Source of the DNA: Stratiolaelaps scimitus
Taxonomy: Eukaryota; Arthropoda; Arachnida; Mesostigmata; Laelapidae
Direction of reading: 5' to 3'
NCBI GenBank assembly: GCA_019614645.1
Contig: JABWDB010000008.1
Span: 3,224,001 to 3,288,000, forward strand
Length of the DNA stretch: 64,000 bases
A program made the translations under genes and the position numbers. This document shows, piece after piece, positions 56,901-60,354 of the stretch (the stretch's first letter is position 1; every line of letters starts with the position of its first letter). Below the pieces are notes generated by a model that was not told where the DNA came from, did no database searches, and saw only the letters and a program-made list of their open reading frames with translations.

Positions 56901-58443
56901 CCCACCTCTTTCTTCCATTTCACTCTGGCTATTTCTCGCTCAGTTCGTCGCAGACTGAGGAGCCGGTCGACGAGAGACACCGACCAAGAACGCGGTCGGT
57001 GTCTGCCTTCAATGTGTTGATGTATTTCAATTTTTTGCTAGAAAATAAAACCGCTTTATCTTCTACGAAGGTAACACTAGTACACACAATTGATGCCGGG
57101 CAACGGTTCCATGATATGAGCACAATTCCGCAGACGACGAATTTTATAGTCGCGATCCTAATCGCTCTATATCTTATTAATCGCTGATTTTGATGGAACA
57201 AGCGTCACTGGCTTGGGGTTAGTTCCTGCACGAATCCGCTTGCAATGCCCAACTTGCTCATTTACGCGAAGATTGTGTTGATAAAGCATGCTTGGTGAAC
57301 CAGGCGTAGTCGTTTGGCTGTATGCGTTTTCCTTATGGCGAAGAGAAATCATTAACCAGCTCGACAGTTCTCATTAATCGTTTTTTACCTTGTCTGTCAT
57401 TAATGAAAGGGCCGAGCAACTTTTTGGCCAGCACAACGGTCAGCAGCGGCGCGTAAGTGAACCGTGCAGGACTTTTCTACAACGCGTTTGAGTACCAGGC
57501 AAACCTACGTCTACCCAACTATGATATTATTGATGTTAATTTTTATCGTTATATTATTATGATATTAATCTTGCTCTCCTTCATCCGTAGAACGTCATAT
57601 CAGCCAGATGTGTTTTCTTTGCTGTCGCTTTTTATGAATTCAAATAATTTACGGAGATTAGTATTTTGATGAAGCCGGCAATGTTCACCTGAGTTGGAGA
57701 ACACGAAGTTATATGTATAAGCACACGAATTGTATTACAATATTAGACTGCGTAAGAACCAAGCCGAAACAGCCAATACAATAGACCCTCAGGAGAGAGA
57801 CTGGTATTCAACATATCGACGACGATGGAAAGAATCCTCAAGAATCACGTTTTACCTTTGCGAGAAATATGTACATTACACTATCAAATTTTGAAAAACA
57901 CGTCAGTCATGGAACAAGGTACGATTGTTCTTTGTAGTAAATTCGAGGCAGTAACAAGTTAAAATGGCCCTTGTTATTATTAGTAAATTTTCCGGGCTGA
58001 CTCATAGACAACATTTAACGCCCACGGTACCGCTTTTGGCATTGCTCGATGAGACAGACCCCTTTAAATTTAAATGTACAACAGTGGGGGTCGATCAATG
58101 TCTACGAATCGCCAATTAACTTAATAGTGCGTCTACTTCAACCATACAATGATTAGCAATTAACATAATCTGTCTGGCAAAAATAGTCTAATATATATAT
58201 ATATATATATATATGGCTGACTATTATATATAATATAAGTAATCTCACTTAGGCGCCCGCGCGCAAGTGTGCCATTACCTGACTGCGTGACGTGTACAAA
58301 AGTTTGTACGCCTCAACTAAGATTCGCTTCACTGCTTCCAAGGTCAGGTGTGACTGCGTGCGATTCGTGTACTCGTACATTGTTGGATGCGAAGAGAAAA
58401 ACATCACCACTTTGATTGTCACACGCACTTCGAAGCCGTGCAG
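2871..58443 (-). CDS. Large multi-exon gene with a C1 domain, possibly a Rho-GEF of the AKAP13/ARHGEF2 type (partial, gene-level entry)
   Basis: This entry ties the minus-strand exons below into one model. Exon order is 58.3, 50.7, 49.2, 44.5, 37.8, 36.6, 35.6, 34.3, 32.6, 30.4, (gap), 24.6, 21.5, 19.5, 15.6, 9.4, 7.28, 3.28 and 2.9 kb. Each exon has GT and AG borders and one usable open frame, and neighbouring phases agree except between 30 and 24.8 kb. The predicted protein has about 1,290 residues. It has a helical N-terminal stretch, a long Ser/Pro/Gln/Ala-rich middle, a basic patch, one C1 zinc finger and a Ser/Gln-rich tail. In known Rho-GEFs of this class the C1 domain precedes DH-PH, which activates RhoA at membranes or microtubules. 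No DH or PH was seen here, so the family name is inference. Other C1 proteins, such as RhoGEF2-like or an unclassified scaffold, remain possible. The true start is not in the model and may lie beyond 58.4 kb. Confidence 0.55.
3252..3299 (-). CDS. Candidate small exon of the large gene (48 nt)
   Basis: A consensus donor (GTCAA followed by GTAAGTAG) ends an open stretch that accepts phase 2 from the microexon. With the acceptor CCCCACGCCCCCAG it reads GGYSQWRRVATKLGV and exits in phase 2. A second acceptor (GATACTCTCAG) would give a 32-nt exon reading GGGWPQNLGS and exiting in phase 1. The first choice fits the next candidate exon. Confidence 0.35.
4047..4289 (+). CDS. Small unassigned open frame (80 codons)
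   Basis: A complete frame from ATG to TAG begins MINPSETPDDPTAPFEMVAE and includes LLITLRDLSSVLGIREEKNN. The composition is protein-like, but there is no signal peptide, recognised motif or splice support, and a 13-bp direct repeat (CATACCACCAGTG) lies inside it. It sits in an intron of the large gene on the opposite strand. Confidence 0.15.
   Translation: MINPSETPDDPTAPFEMVAELGDRNRLSAIADLIFFIPPVDHHTTSERGGYLTISTKGLLITLRDLSSVLGIREEKNNTV
4891..5518 (-). pseudogene. Two overlapping open frames, possible frameshifted ORF
   Basis: A frame from an ATG at 5,518 (VDLAMARDENIRPHRIFKAS and onward) stops near 5,264. A second frame takes over at 5,271 and runs to 4,891 (for example TTLLKWLLINLHTQRYYTRI). 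The end-to-end arrangement would give about 200 codons if a single frameshift were present. No introns explain it and no family is recognised, so it may be a decayed ORF or chance. Confidence 0.2.
6999..7039. repeat. (TA)n microsatellite
   Basis: About 41 nt of TA alternation lie in an intron of the large gene. Similar but shorter tracts occur near 4,650, 6,447, 9,147, 11,441, 15,243, 22,003, 22,560, 26,586, 30,530, 34,735, 44,175, 44,257, 45,220, 56,223, 58,190 and 60,572. Confidence 0.95.
7256..7296 (-). CDS. Microexon of the large gene (41 nt)
   Basis: The 41-nt exon sits between an excellent acceptor (GCGCTCTCCTATTTCAG) and donor (CCAAG followed by GTGAGG). It reads NDTTGGSSKESSP in the phase 0 left by the 9.4-kb exon and exits in phase 2. 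Signals, phase and Ser-rich composition all agree, but it is short. Confidence 0.58.
7820..7861. repeat. (AT)n microsatellite with interruptions
   Basis: This is an AT alternation broken by single C residues, within the intron left of the 9.4-kb exon. Confidence 0.95.
9374..9486 (-). CDS. Exon of the large gene: Ser/Gln-rich linker (113 nt)
   Basis: The acceptor (CTACTGTTTTTCGATTACAG) and donor (CTGCAG followed by GTACGC) bound a frame that is open only in the phase left by the 15.6-kb exon. It reads LKSSASSLGSKDRKQQQQQG and then GSTFSRSNIIQNAQTLQ. The other two frames contain stops, which makes the phase agreement meaningful. It ends in phase 0 and joins the 41-nt exon at 7.28 kb. Confidence 0.7.
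10060..11060. other. GC- and CAG/CTG-rich island
   Basis: About 1 kb is dense in CAG, GCC and CG steps. Long frames are open on both strands because the repeats lack stops. An ATG at 10,958 on the minus strand has a favourable context (ACAATGG). It begins MAVTDEIATTIASTKRAS and ends at a good donor (AGCCA followed by GTGAGA at 10,903), so it could be an alternative first exon. An internal promoter is possible. Confidence 0.25.
10953..11048 (-). CDS. Candidate cassette exon: acidic segment (96 nt)
   Basis: A strong acceptor (TTAATGTTACTCCATCCAG) opens DSFSVCLLSTTPIDNEEQEE followed by DDDDEVGDDNG, ending at a moderate donor (GGCC followed by GTGACG). Both ends are phase 1, so it can be inserted between the 15.6- and 9.4-kb exons without changing the frame. 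The highly acidic composition is unlike the surrounding GC-rich repeats and supports coding. The weak donor is the main doubt. Confidence 0.38.
11049..15515 (-). other. Intron sequence, nothing certain
   Basis: The stretch holds an (AT)n tract near 11,441, a tandem CAGGAAAA-type repeat at about 12,431-12,482, a CT-rich tract near 13,441 and the small open frame at 14,456. I see no convincing exon. Confidence 0.5.
14456..14680 (+). CDS. Small unassigned open frame with a signal-peptide-like start (74 codons)
   Basis: The frame begins MFSCLLVCCTSLASYG, a plausible secretion signal, followed by about 58 residues with a few cysteines (QWCSSYECSPRQKLK at the end). It lies inside a large intron on the opposite strand. 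No promoter, splice or polyadenylation signal was identified, so it may be chance. Confidence 0.15.
   Translation: MFSCLLVCCTSLASYGRITCAKRTNAQYLPTKSRWNLYGYHVFNVYHIEADKKLQFYDKQWCSSYECSPRQKLK
15516..15585 (-). CDS. Exon of the large gene: linker after the C1 domain (70 nt)
   Basis: The exon runs from acceptor GGTTCGCTATTGCAG to a near-perfect donor (CTTCAG followed by GTAGGTG). It enters in phase 0 directly after the C1 exon and exits in phase 1. It reads SMLINKSASQLAGKERSTAN then LAS. A K-S-x-S-Q-L-x-x-K-E-R-x pattern after C1 is reminiscent of the serine-rich linker that follows C1 in AKAP13-like Rho-GEFs, but this is from memory of the family, not an alignment. The same frame is open further upstream to about 15,798 behind another acceptor (TGGTTGTGTTCAG) that would not fit the C1 exon phase. 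Confidence 0.65.
17522..17568. repeat. (TA)n microsatellite, longest pure tract
   Basis: About 47 nt of uninterrupted TA alternation, with a second tract at 17,402-17,427, lie in the intron between the C1 exon and the 15.6-kb exon. Confidence 0.95.
18224..18261 (+). repeat. (GA)n microsatellite
   Basis: This is a GA-rich tract with small interruptions. Other GA/CT tracts lie near 606, 2,279, 13,441, 22,483, 40,247 and 47,580. Confidence 0.9.
19356..19655 (-). CDS. Exon of the large gene encoding a C1 (phorbol-ester/DAG-type) zinc finger
   Basis: The exon carries GHQFVAYSYSIGSVQCNVCQ, then SLDNRPALCCELCLVTVHDV and HCCRDQILDCTKFKS. The series H, C-x2-C, C-x2-C, H-x3-C and a final C matches the zinc ligands of a C1 domain. 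The short loop and the VTVH..xC form resemble the atypical C1 of Rho-GEFs of the AKAP13/ARHGEF2/ARHGEF28 group. Such domains bind membrane lipids or protein partners rather than always DAG. The donor is AGCAAG followed by GTTGGT. The 5' border may be GTATATAGAG (19,655) or the later TTTACAG (19,616); both give phase 0. A PSPQGSTPSPPPG linker precedes the finger. Confidence 0.85.
21466..21628 (-). CDS. Exon of the large gene: basic patch preceding the C1 domain (54 codons)
   Basis: The 163-nt exon follows a region of more than 90 nt free of AG, ending GACGCTGACGAACAG, and finishes at AAAAAG followed by GTGAGAAT. Only the phase-2 entry frame is open. It reads through Gly/Ala/Ser sequence to DSDDEKFIGKRTKKRGSLFF and then RKKK. 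A basic cluster just before a C1 domain is common in the AKAP13/ARHGEF2 group of Rho-GEFs and could aid membrane or phosphoinositide contact (inference). It ends in phase 0 and joins the C1 exon cleanly. Confidence 0.78.
21629..24413 (-). other. Intron sequence, AT-rich
   Basis: The stretch holds two (AT)n tracts (22,003 and 22,560) and otherwise AT-rich sequence without long open frames. I see no exon. Confidence 0.6.
24414..24775 (-). CDS. Exon of the large gene (120 codons + 2), upstream border ambiguous
   Basis: A strong acceptor (GTGGCCATTGTTTGTCAG) and a consensus donor (TGCGT followed by GTGAGTGC) bound a stretch open in phase 0. Its phase-2 end fits the 21.5-kb exon exactly. It reads AARKAATAAVERLSPSHPHL, then NATERTKAEAAKPHSEHEYC, and ends IENLAPATRSSC. 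The same frame stays open upstream to about 25,038, so a longer exon is possible. A second acceptor-like site (CCATTCGCCCCAAG) inside could shorten it. The other frame contains ATVPFPPTSTSEAQPQCSGD and then a stop. Confidence 0.5.
25118..25139 (+). repeat. Near-homopolymer C run
   Basis: Eight C, one G and nine C sit in an open stretch that could be coding on the minus strand. A one-base length error here would change the apparent frame, so frames across it should be treated with care. Confidence 0.9.
25443..25575 (-). CDS. Candidate exon: Gly/Cys-rich segment (44 codons + 1)
   Basis: A consensus donor (CCGC followed by GTAAGTC) ends an open stretch that includes CDIFGYTAGDAEAAFRRSGG and a Gly/Cys/Ser-rich end. 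The acceptor is placed at GAACGGTAGCAG and is uncertain. It exits in phase 1. Direct splicing to the 24.6-kb exon would read that exon in a frame that stops at a TAA after about 50 codons. Either a bridging exon exists or this belongs to another isoform. Confidence 0.3.
27131..27500 (-). other. Strong acceptor with competing open frames
   Basis: A long pyrimidine tract ending TGCTTCTGCTTTGCCTGCAG would make an excellent acceptor. All three frames after it are open for at least 30 codons. One (RLAASSFVDDTAPYGNKSSG) runs to a TAA near 27,131 and could be a terminal exon. Another reads WHPRLPEDVCLPGYSSYAEG. I cannot choose between them without transcripts. Confidence 0.2.
29038..29445 (-). CDS. 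Candidate exon with a long open frame, unassigned border
   Basis: A very strong acceptor (CTCTCTCGTACATTTTCTCAG) is followed by about 135 codons without a stop, for example PPLSSYKDTSLNPRENLDVV and VATLEKDNPEEIPSDASRVS. The phase-0 entry would fit the 52-nt exon at 30.1 kb. An alternative phase-2 reading (IRIQALIQEKTSTLSSATTP) stops after about 42 codons but would fit the 30.4-kb exon directly. No convincing donor is present. It may therefore be an exon with a weak donor, an alternative 3' end, or chance openness in GC-rich DNA. Confidence 0.3.
30076..30127 (-). CDS. Candidate small exon of the large gene (52 nt)
   Basis: From TCTGGTATCGTTCGGAG to a donor (GCTAAG followed by GTGATC) the sequence GPRTIGGWKLATVDTAK is open and accepts the phase 2 left by the 30.4-kb exon. 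It exits in phase 0. The acceptor has little pyrimidine tract, so support is modest. Confidence 0.3.
30272..30436 (-). CDS. Exon of the large gene: Pro/Ser/Thr segment (54 codons)
   Basis: The exon is 165 nt, phase 2 to phase 2, from an excellent acceptor (CATCCTGTGGCTATTTCTAG) to a donor (ACAAG followed by GTGATT). It reads AKLDPPTSPQPEWTANPEAS through to RRNDELADLGCRQT. The phase matches the 32.6-kb exon. Its multiple-of-three length and symmetric phase make it skippable. No domain is recognised. Confidence 0.6.
32325..32385 (+). repeat. TTG/GTC trinucleotide-rich tract
   Basis: Runs of TTG, then GTC, lie just downstream (minus sense) of the donor of the 32.6-kb exon. The tract is CAA/GAC-rich on the transcribed strand. 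Confidence 0.8.
32411..32734 (-). CDS. Exon of the large gene: His/Ala-rich then acidic segment (107 codons)
   Basis: This 324-nt exon ends at a near-consensus donor (CGCA followed by GTAAGTAA) and starts after GAGGTGTCCGCAG. All three frames are largely open in this GC-rich exon. The frame dictated by the upstream phase 2 reads RVEDHPPLVHQLSAGNGSRS, then an Ala/Gly/His stretch, and IVYLLEEEDEQPDAPHVQDC near the end. Another frame reads SWASPSPTASPVAAVEPIGA and also looks plausible, so the frame rests mainly on phase. It exits in phase 2. Confidence 0.6.
34160..34407 (-). CDS. Exon of the large gene: proline-rich, SH3-ligand-like segment (82 codons + 2)
   Basis: The exon runs from an acceptor (GCCGCCGATGCAG) to a donor (GACAG followed by GTATGGG). 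Upstream of the acceptor lies a stretch of about 100 nt with no AG dinucleotide, a classic mark of a branch-point-to-acceptor region. It contains GGPPPVPPKFAKPLPPG and KKLPPPSLQKS, with PxxPxK/R-like patterns that could bind SH3 domains, and ends LLQHSQSD. Entry is phase 0 and exit phase 2, matching both neighbours. A role as an interaction linker is inference. Confidence 0.75.
35086..35114. repeat. (TA)n microsatellite
   Basis: About 29 nt of TA alternation lie between the 35.6- and 34.3-kb exons. Confidence 0.95.
35277..35844 (-). CDS. Exon of the large gene: Ser/Ala/Gly-rich disordered segment (189 codons)
   Basis: This is the longest exon, 568 nt, from TTCTTTTCTCCGTTCGCAG to GGTGAG followed by GTGAGTTAA. 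It starts VSLNSLESAGGCDGGGPDSA, runs through long Ser/Ala/Thr stretches, then PPPSPRQHRSASSGE at the end. If joined directly to the 44.5-kb exon the junction reads LQR-S-VSLNSLES. The strong splice sites, open length and absence of stops make it secure as coding. The composition indicates an unstructured linker, and no domain is visible. It ends in phase 0. Confidence 0.75.
35873..35908. repeat. (TA)n microsatellite next to an acceptor
   Basis: The tract starts about 30 nt upstream, in the minus-strand sense, of the acceptor of the 35.6-kb exon, so it sits where a branch point would be expected. Confidence 0.9.
36573..36648 (-). CDS. Small exon of the large gene (76 nt)
   Basis: The exon lies between an acceptor (AATTGCTTCTTAG) and a donor (ATATG followed by GTAGGTT). 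It was sought as the bridge that converts phase 1 to phase 2 between its neighbours. Its length of 76 nt (1 mod 3) does exactly that, and it is open: TRKSQCLLVSKKNNCLPLKP. The phase fit supports it, but the sequence is short and AT-rich, so chance remains possible. Confidence 0.4.
37694..37953 (-). CDS. Exon of the large gene (86 codons)
   Basis: This 260-nt exon has one of the strongest signal pairs in the window: acceptor TTTGTTTTCTTTGTCGCAG and donor GCCAAAG followed by GTAAGGT. In phase 2 it is open throughout, beginning EDVSDKSRKISLRRWLACQL and ending VEALEFRTGQTSAK. An internal donor (GAGAAG followed by GTATCC) would give a shorter 84-nt form ending in phase 2, which could splice straight to the 35.6-kb exon. 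The full form ends in phase 1 and needs the 76-nt exon at 36.6 kb. Together they add 336 nt, a multiple of three, so the pair can be skipped or included. Confidence 0.5.
38000..44300 (-). other. Long intron, mostly featureless
   Basis: This lies between the 44.5- and 37.8-kb exons. It contains a GA tract near 40,247, the tRNA-like relic at 43,449 and two (AT)n tracts near 44,200. Several 60-180-codon open frames are present at 39.4-41.7 kb on both strands, but they overlap each other and lack splice support. Confidence 0.5.
43449..43520 (+). other. tRNA-like relic (D-arm and T-arm only)
   Basis: The stretch has a D-arm-like GCTCAGATTAATAGAGC and a T-arm with GGTTCAAATCC flanked by a mostly paired stem. 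The 3' end GTAACC has no complementary 5' acceptor strand, and the anticodon stem is poor. It is better read as a tRNA pseudogene or SINE head than as a working tRNA. Confidence 0.3.
44338..44657 (-). CDS. Exon of the large gene: Ser/Arg/Gly-rich segment (106 codons + 2)
   Basis: The exon is 320 nt, starting in phase 0 after TTATTTGTGCCTTCAG and ending in phase 2 before GTATGATT. It begins EFLQASNPSSRRSSASDVRH and contains SPESPRRQSWSDLSK, a glycine/histidine stretch and a basic end, AHKSPIKLQR. RRSS and RRQSW are of the type used as basophilic kinase or 14-3-3 sites in cytoskeletal scaffolds; this is inference from sequence only. The phase-2 end fits both the 37.8-kb exon and the 35.6-kb exon. 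Confidence 0.72.
45866..46032 (-). CDS. Candidate terminal exon, unassigned
   Basis: A strong acceptor (GTAGTTGTTGTTTTGGCAG) opens a frame that ends at a TAA near 45,869. It includes SKVGPITNHASVLGLTEDEI and KRVQATLSKC. A second frame is open further, to about 45,835. Neither entry phase fits a simple insertion between the 46.4- and 44.5-kb exons, so it may belong to an alternative 3' end, a nested gene or a relic. No function is recognised. Confidence 0.2.
46292..46513 (-). CDS. Candidate cassette exon of the large gene (74 codons)
   Basis: Between the 49.2- and 44.5-kb exons there is a stretch open in phase 0 from an AG (GGCTAGCAG) to a donor (CTCTTC followed by GTAAGG). Its length of 222 nt keeps the frame between the two neighbours. 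It reads PDIAGGKGSPLHGLLDSPIG and later SFLLASRFPAHYLF. A stronger acceptor lies upstream (GTGTGTGCTGACAG, near 46,600). That site leads into a different frame containing TPPLELTPSQQEEQEESLKR, which also looks like protein but does not fit the upstream phase. At most one reading is right. Confidence 0.25.
47247..47326 (+). repeat. Interspersed repeat, copy 1 of a family also at 57,985 and 58,961
   Basis: This copy shares an ~80-bp core with two others in the window. Common blocks are TTTCCGGGCTGAC, CAACATTTAACG, ACGGTACTGCTTTA, ATTGCTTC.TAAGACGGACCCC. Divergence between copies is substantial, as expected for an old dispersed element. The other two copies sit next to a tRNA-derived SINE, which suggests a SINE family. 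Confidence 0.6.
47679..48043 (-). pseudogene. Coding-like fragment in an intron, probably decayed
   Basis: An open stretch of about 120 codons without a good start follows an in-frame stop near 48,044. It contains LVIGKVSRFHESCPVAWLTL, SRKITL-like basic sequence (actual GRKITLSKSILRHRPRRW) and EALRAMPPNLAHSPENE. A good donor (GAAAG followed by GTATGA) occurs inside, and an acceptor-like TTGACATTATCAG precedes part of it, so a real exon is possible. Its phases do not fit the large gene, and upstream sequence keeps coding character only in another frame. I infer a transposon or gene relic of unknown family. Confidence 0.25.
49119..49262 (-). CDS. Exon of the large gene: Ser-rich segment with an acidic run (48 codons)
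   Basis: The 144-nt exon lies between a textbook acceptor (GTGATTTTCTCAG) and donor (ACAG followed by GTAGGAG). Only phase 0 is open; the other two frames hit stops within ten codons. It reads VNSKGSSVSSSALDSVALRS, then SPAG, six Asp, and AINNVKILVNDITPASSQ. The clear exclusion of other frames anchors the phase of the whole upstream model. It joins the 44.5-kb exon in frame as DITPASSQ-EFLQASN. The serine-rich start and acidic run suggest a disordered, phosphorylatable region. Confidence 0.72.
50504..50857 (-). CDS. Exon of the large gene: Ser/Gln/His/Ala-rich low-complexity segment (118 codons)
   Basis: The exon is 354 nt, phase 0 to phase 0. The acceptor is TCTATGGCGTTGCAG and the donor is GATG followed by GTACGTGA. 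It begins VLRRPSFCRLSSSCPSIPNH, passes through an Ala/Gly run, a threonine/serine tract and a poly-Gln stretch (five then four Q), and ends PPMHPDSEAARLM. Such sequence is typical of disordered linkers in animal scaffold proteins. Another frame is also open for most of the exon, but only this one fits the obligatory phase 0 of the next exon. The length is a multiple of three, so it could be a cassette. Confidence 0.65.
50900..52800 (-). other. Intron sequence with a short direct repeat
   Basis: A 16-bp direct repeat (TTTTCGTGCTGATAAC) occurs at 51,646 and 51,677. No convincing exon is seen. Open frames at 51.2-51.6 kb overlap on both strands. Confidence 0.5.
52828..52901 (-). CDS. Candidate small exon, unassigned
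   Basis: An acceptor (TATTGTACCTACAATAG) and donor (CTCCCG followed by GTATGA) bound 74 nt reading FRDAVQPPEGFGPPAFSGPR and then CFS. The composition is protein-like. Its end phase (2) does not fit the 50.7-kb exon, so it is either part of another transcript or a chance match. Confidence 0.2.
53098..53610 (-). CDS. Unassigned ORF pair separated by a possible 45-nt intron or a single TGA
   Basis: Two open stretches in the same frame are separated only by a TGA near 53,386. The first (74 codons from ATG at 53,610) includes NFRLVTSIRETRDIEGNDVS. The second includes NEKRASGVPLRADLIGTSGS, a basic MRRGRRR run, and SSSKQLDLGLFGIGQSRSRR before the stop. A good donor (CACCCG followed by GTGAGAAG) and acceptor (ATTTATGTTTCACGCAG) flank exactly 45 nt that contain the TGA, so splicing would give one continuous frame of about 153 codons. 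Just upstream of the ATG the frame encodes a hydrophobic stretch (VIYIAIVFFC), suggesting a missed N-terminal exon and perhaps a secreted or membrane protein. No family is recognised. Confidence 0.35.
54685..55490 (-). other. Cluster of cysteine-containing open frames, possible disrupted gene
   Basis: Within 800 bp several minus-strand frames have coding character. One (55,165-55,476) includes VSLLARNYQHSFCEASVSYR. Another (55,284-55,490) ends VFVRLPYPIGCVCMCL. A third (54,685-55,047) includes YEKACLPKRAATVISCKCAT and ends with DDGNDGAWK and a stop. Between them lies a short frame with VYCLKTNDKRTKVKYRVRIN. The C-x-C endings loosely recall cystine-knot proteins, but no alignment supports this. 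Overlapping frames cannot all be real. A gene with introns or a decayed copy would explain the pattern. Confidence 0.2.
57985..58100 (+). repeat. Interspersed repeat, copy 2
   Basis: This copy shares TTTTCCGGGCTGACT, CAACATTTAACG, CGGTACCGCTTTTGGCATTG and AGACAGACCCC with the copies at 47,247 and 58,961. It continues into GTACAACAGTGGGGGTCGAT, which matches the end of copy 3. Confidence 0.6.
58279..58443 (-). CDS. Exon of the large gene: helical N-terminal segment (55 codons)
   Basis: The exon is 165 nt, phase 0 at both ends, with an acceptor (TTGTGCATTTTTCAG) and a donor (CAG followed by GTAATG). It starts LHGFEVRVTIKVVMFFSSHP and ends LTLEAVKRILVEAYKLLYTS plus RSQ. The alternating hydrophobic pattern suggests a strand followed by a helix, unlike the low-complexity exons that follow, so it may be part of a folded domain. 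I do not recognise the domain. Joining it to the 50.7-kb exon gives the in-frame junction SRSQ-VLRRPS. Because 165 is a multiple of three it could also be skipped. Membership in the same gene rests on strand and phase only. Confidence 0.5.
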
Positions 58444-58761
58444 CTGAAAAATGCACAAGAAAGCATTCCGACTCTTCGCTCGTACCCGCCACGTTCCTCG
58501 CGATGCTGAATCGGTGCTTCTTGTCTCTTCGAGTTTCCTTCCCGAGGGTATTTGTTTCCGCAGCAGCAATAACAGCAGCGGCAACAGGGCGAAGGCAGTT
58601 AAAAGGAACAGCCATATAGGCACATAGGTTCGGATAGGTAGTTGTTTGTTGGTTGGCGCCGTGCTACAGTTGCAGGCCAGCCAGAAGCGACATCCCTCGT
58701 GAGCTGCACTGCGCTCGTTGCATCTGCCTTCATACGCCCTTGGTGTATAGTTCTCTTGATG

Positions 58762-58905
58762 CAGGTAAAGATAAAGTTTTATTGATTTATTAAAGGAGCC
58801 GCAAGTTCACAATGCTAAAGCTCTCTTATAGGTCACGCAACGGGGCTCGAACCCGCGGCCTTCGGCAGCCAGAGACTTAGCCGCCCAAACCACCGCGCTA
58901 ACAGT
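58762..58905 (-). repeat. tRNA-derived SINE
   Basis: On the minus strand the element starts with an A-box-like GTTAGCGCGGTGG, followed by a B-box GGGTTCGAGCCCC about 45 nt later, the spacing of a tRNA gene. The T stem pairs, but there is no complementary acceptor stem. A tRNA-unrelated tail follows and ends in an A/T-rich segment (AATAAATCAATAAAAC). This is the layout of a pol III SINE rather than of a working tRNA gene. Confidence 0.6.
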
Positions 58906-58960
58906 AAGGGTGGATACAGTAGACAGTGCTCTTTAGGCAGGGCGGACCCACTGCTGCTAG

Positions 58961-59070
58961 GCTTTCGGGCTAACTCTCAGCCAACATGGTACTGCTTTAG
59001 CATTGCTTCGTAAGACGGACCCCTGAATGCAAATGTGCAACGGCGGAGATCAAACCCCCGCACCTATCCA
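58961..59070 (+). repeat. Interspersed repeat, copy 3
   Basis: This copy shares GGGCTAAC, CAACATGGTACTGCTTTAG, CATTGCTTCGTAAGACGGAC and GCAAATGTGCAACGGCGG with the other copies. On the minus strand its end reads GGGGGTTTGATCTCC, a B-box-like motif, so the family is probably tRNA-derived. It lies about 60 bp from the SINE at 58,762-58,905. Confidence 0.6.
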
Positions 59071-59499
59071 CTGCTGCTGCCGCACCTATAGCTAATTTCA
59101 TATAATAAGTGCATGCAAGCTGCCGCGCAGCAGAGCTGTGTACAGGCTGCTGTGGCCAGTACTATTCCATTTAGGTACACTGAAATTGTGAATGGATTGA
59201 AAATAGTCGCCTCCGTTTGCTCATGCGCTGCTTCGTCCATCCGTCGGCGTCGAGCCGCTTCATCCGCCGTGTGCACCTACGACGTGTTCTACTACTACGT
59301 GGTAGGTACTGAACTGAGTGAGTTGTCATGTTACCGTTGCCGTCATTTCGCAAATGGCAACGAAATACGGATACGCCCCGTAGGGGTATCCATCCCCATG
59401 GCTAACTCGAAGTGACCCGGTGAATCCCGTTCCCATAGAAGCGGGGGGTAGCTTGAGGCAAGAAGGGCCGAGCTGTCATACCCTTGGCGTTCGTCCGTT

Positions 59500-60354
59500 C
59501 GTTCGATCGTCCCTTCTTTGTGGATTCAGCGTGGACAGAGCCGCGGTCCTCAGTGGTCATGCTTCCGGGACTTGACTCCCTGCCGGTTTCGCTGCTGGCT
59601 CGATTCAGCCTACCTTATCCTACTTGGTAATGCGACGACCGGATGGCAATGCGTCCGCACCACGCCCGTCCCAACACCCACATGGCCCCGAAGGCTTCCC
59701 TAATTGGCCTATTAGCACAAACCAGTATCCACTGTCTGATAACAGGTTGGCCGTTGCCGCCGGCATTGCCTACTGGGGCCTACCGACCTGGCTGTTATTG
59801 CGTGTCAACGACAGGACACGCTGTGCCGCCGACGCCAATGCCGCGTGACACCCCTTTTAAACGTGGCACAGCCGGGATCAGCTTCATTCTGGCCTTTGGA
59901 AACTCTCTCAGAGAGCGGTAGATCTATTGTATTTTCGATCTAAGATGTATTGCGATAGACATCACCACTTGCGCGAAGGAGCAAACCTCGCGGCAGAATA
60001 CAATTTGTGGCGAGCATTCAAAATCTCCAAAGGACTTGGTCAAAACCAAAAATTTCAGGAGAGCCGTTCGACATCACACGAGGAGGTGACAGCTATTTCG
60101 GCACGAAACATTCCCATCTCAAGGGCAATCGATTGGCAATGAACATTGCATTCTCAGTCGGAGAAGCACCAGCGACATTGGGAGCATTATACGATGAAGT
60201 ACGTAACATTCGTCGGCTCAGCAACGCTGTGCAACGCAACGCAATCTATGCGGTTCTACCCGCAATCATCCAGAACCCCCTCTCGCTTTCGTTACCATAT
60301 ACAAGAACATTGACAAAACTGTTCAGCACGCAAGAACCGCAACGTTGCTGCTGA
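59500..60354 (+). pseudogene. Frame-broken coding-like block, possible decayed mobile or viral-type ORF
   Basis: Three consecutive plus-strand stretches read as plausible protein but in different frames. They are 59,624-59,848 (for example LAVAAGIAYWGLPTWLLLRV), 59,927-60,142 (for example YNLWRAFKISKGLGQNQKF) and 60,007-60,354 (for example APATLGALYDEVRNIRRLSN). The last two overlap around 60,007-60,142, as expected when one ancestral frame has suffered a frameshift. The block lies immediately right of a SINE cluster, and no splice sites explain the frame changes. I infer a degraded ORF, perhaps from a retroelement or an integrated element. I cannot name the family, and part of it overlaps a minus-strand open frame (60,296-60,354). 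Confidence 0.3.

Noticed and set aside
58835..58905. Functional tRNA gene on the minus strand
   Set aside because: A and B boxes are present, but the acceptor strands do not pair and a SINE-like tail follows, so it was called a SINE.
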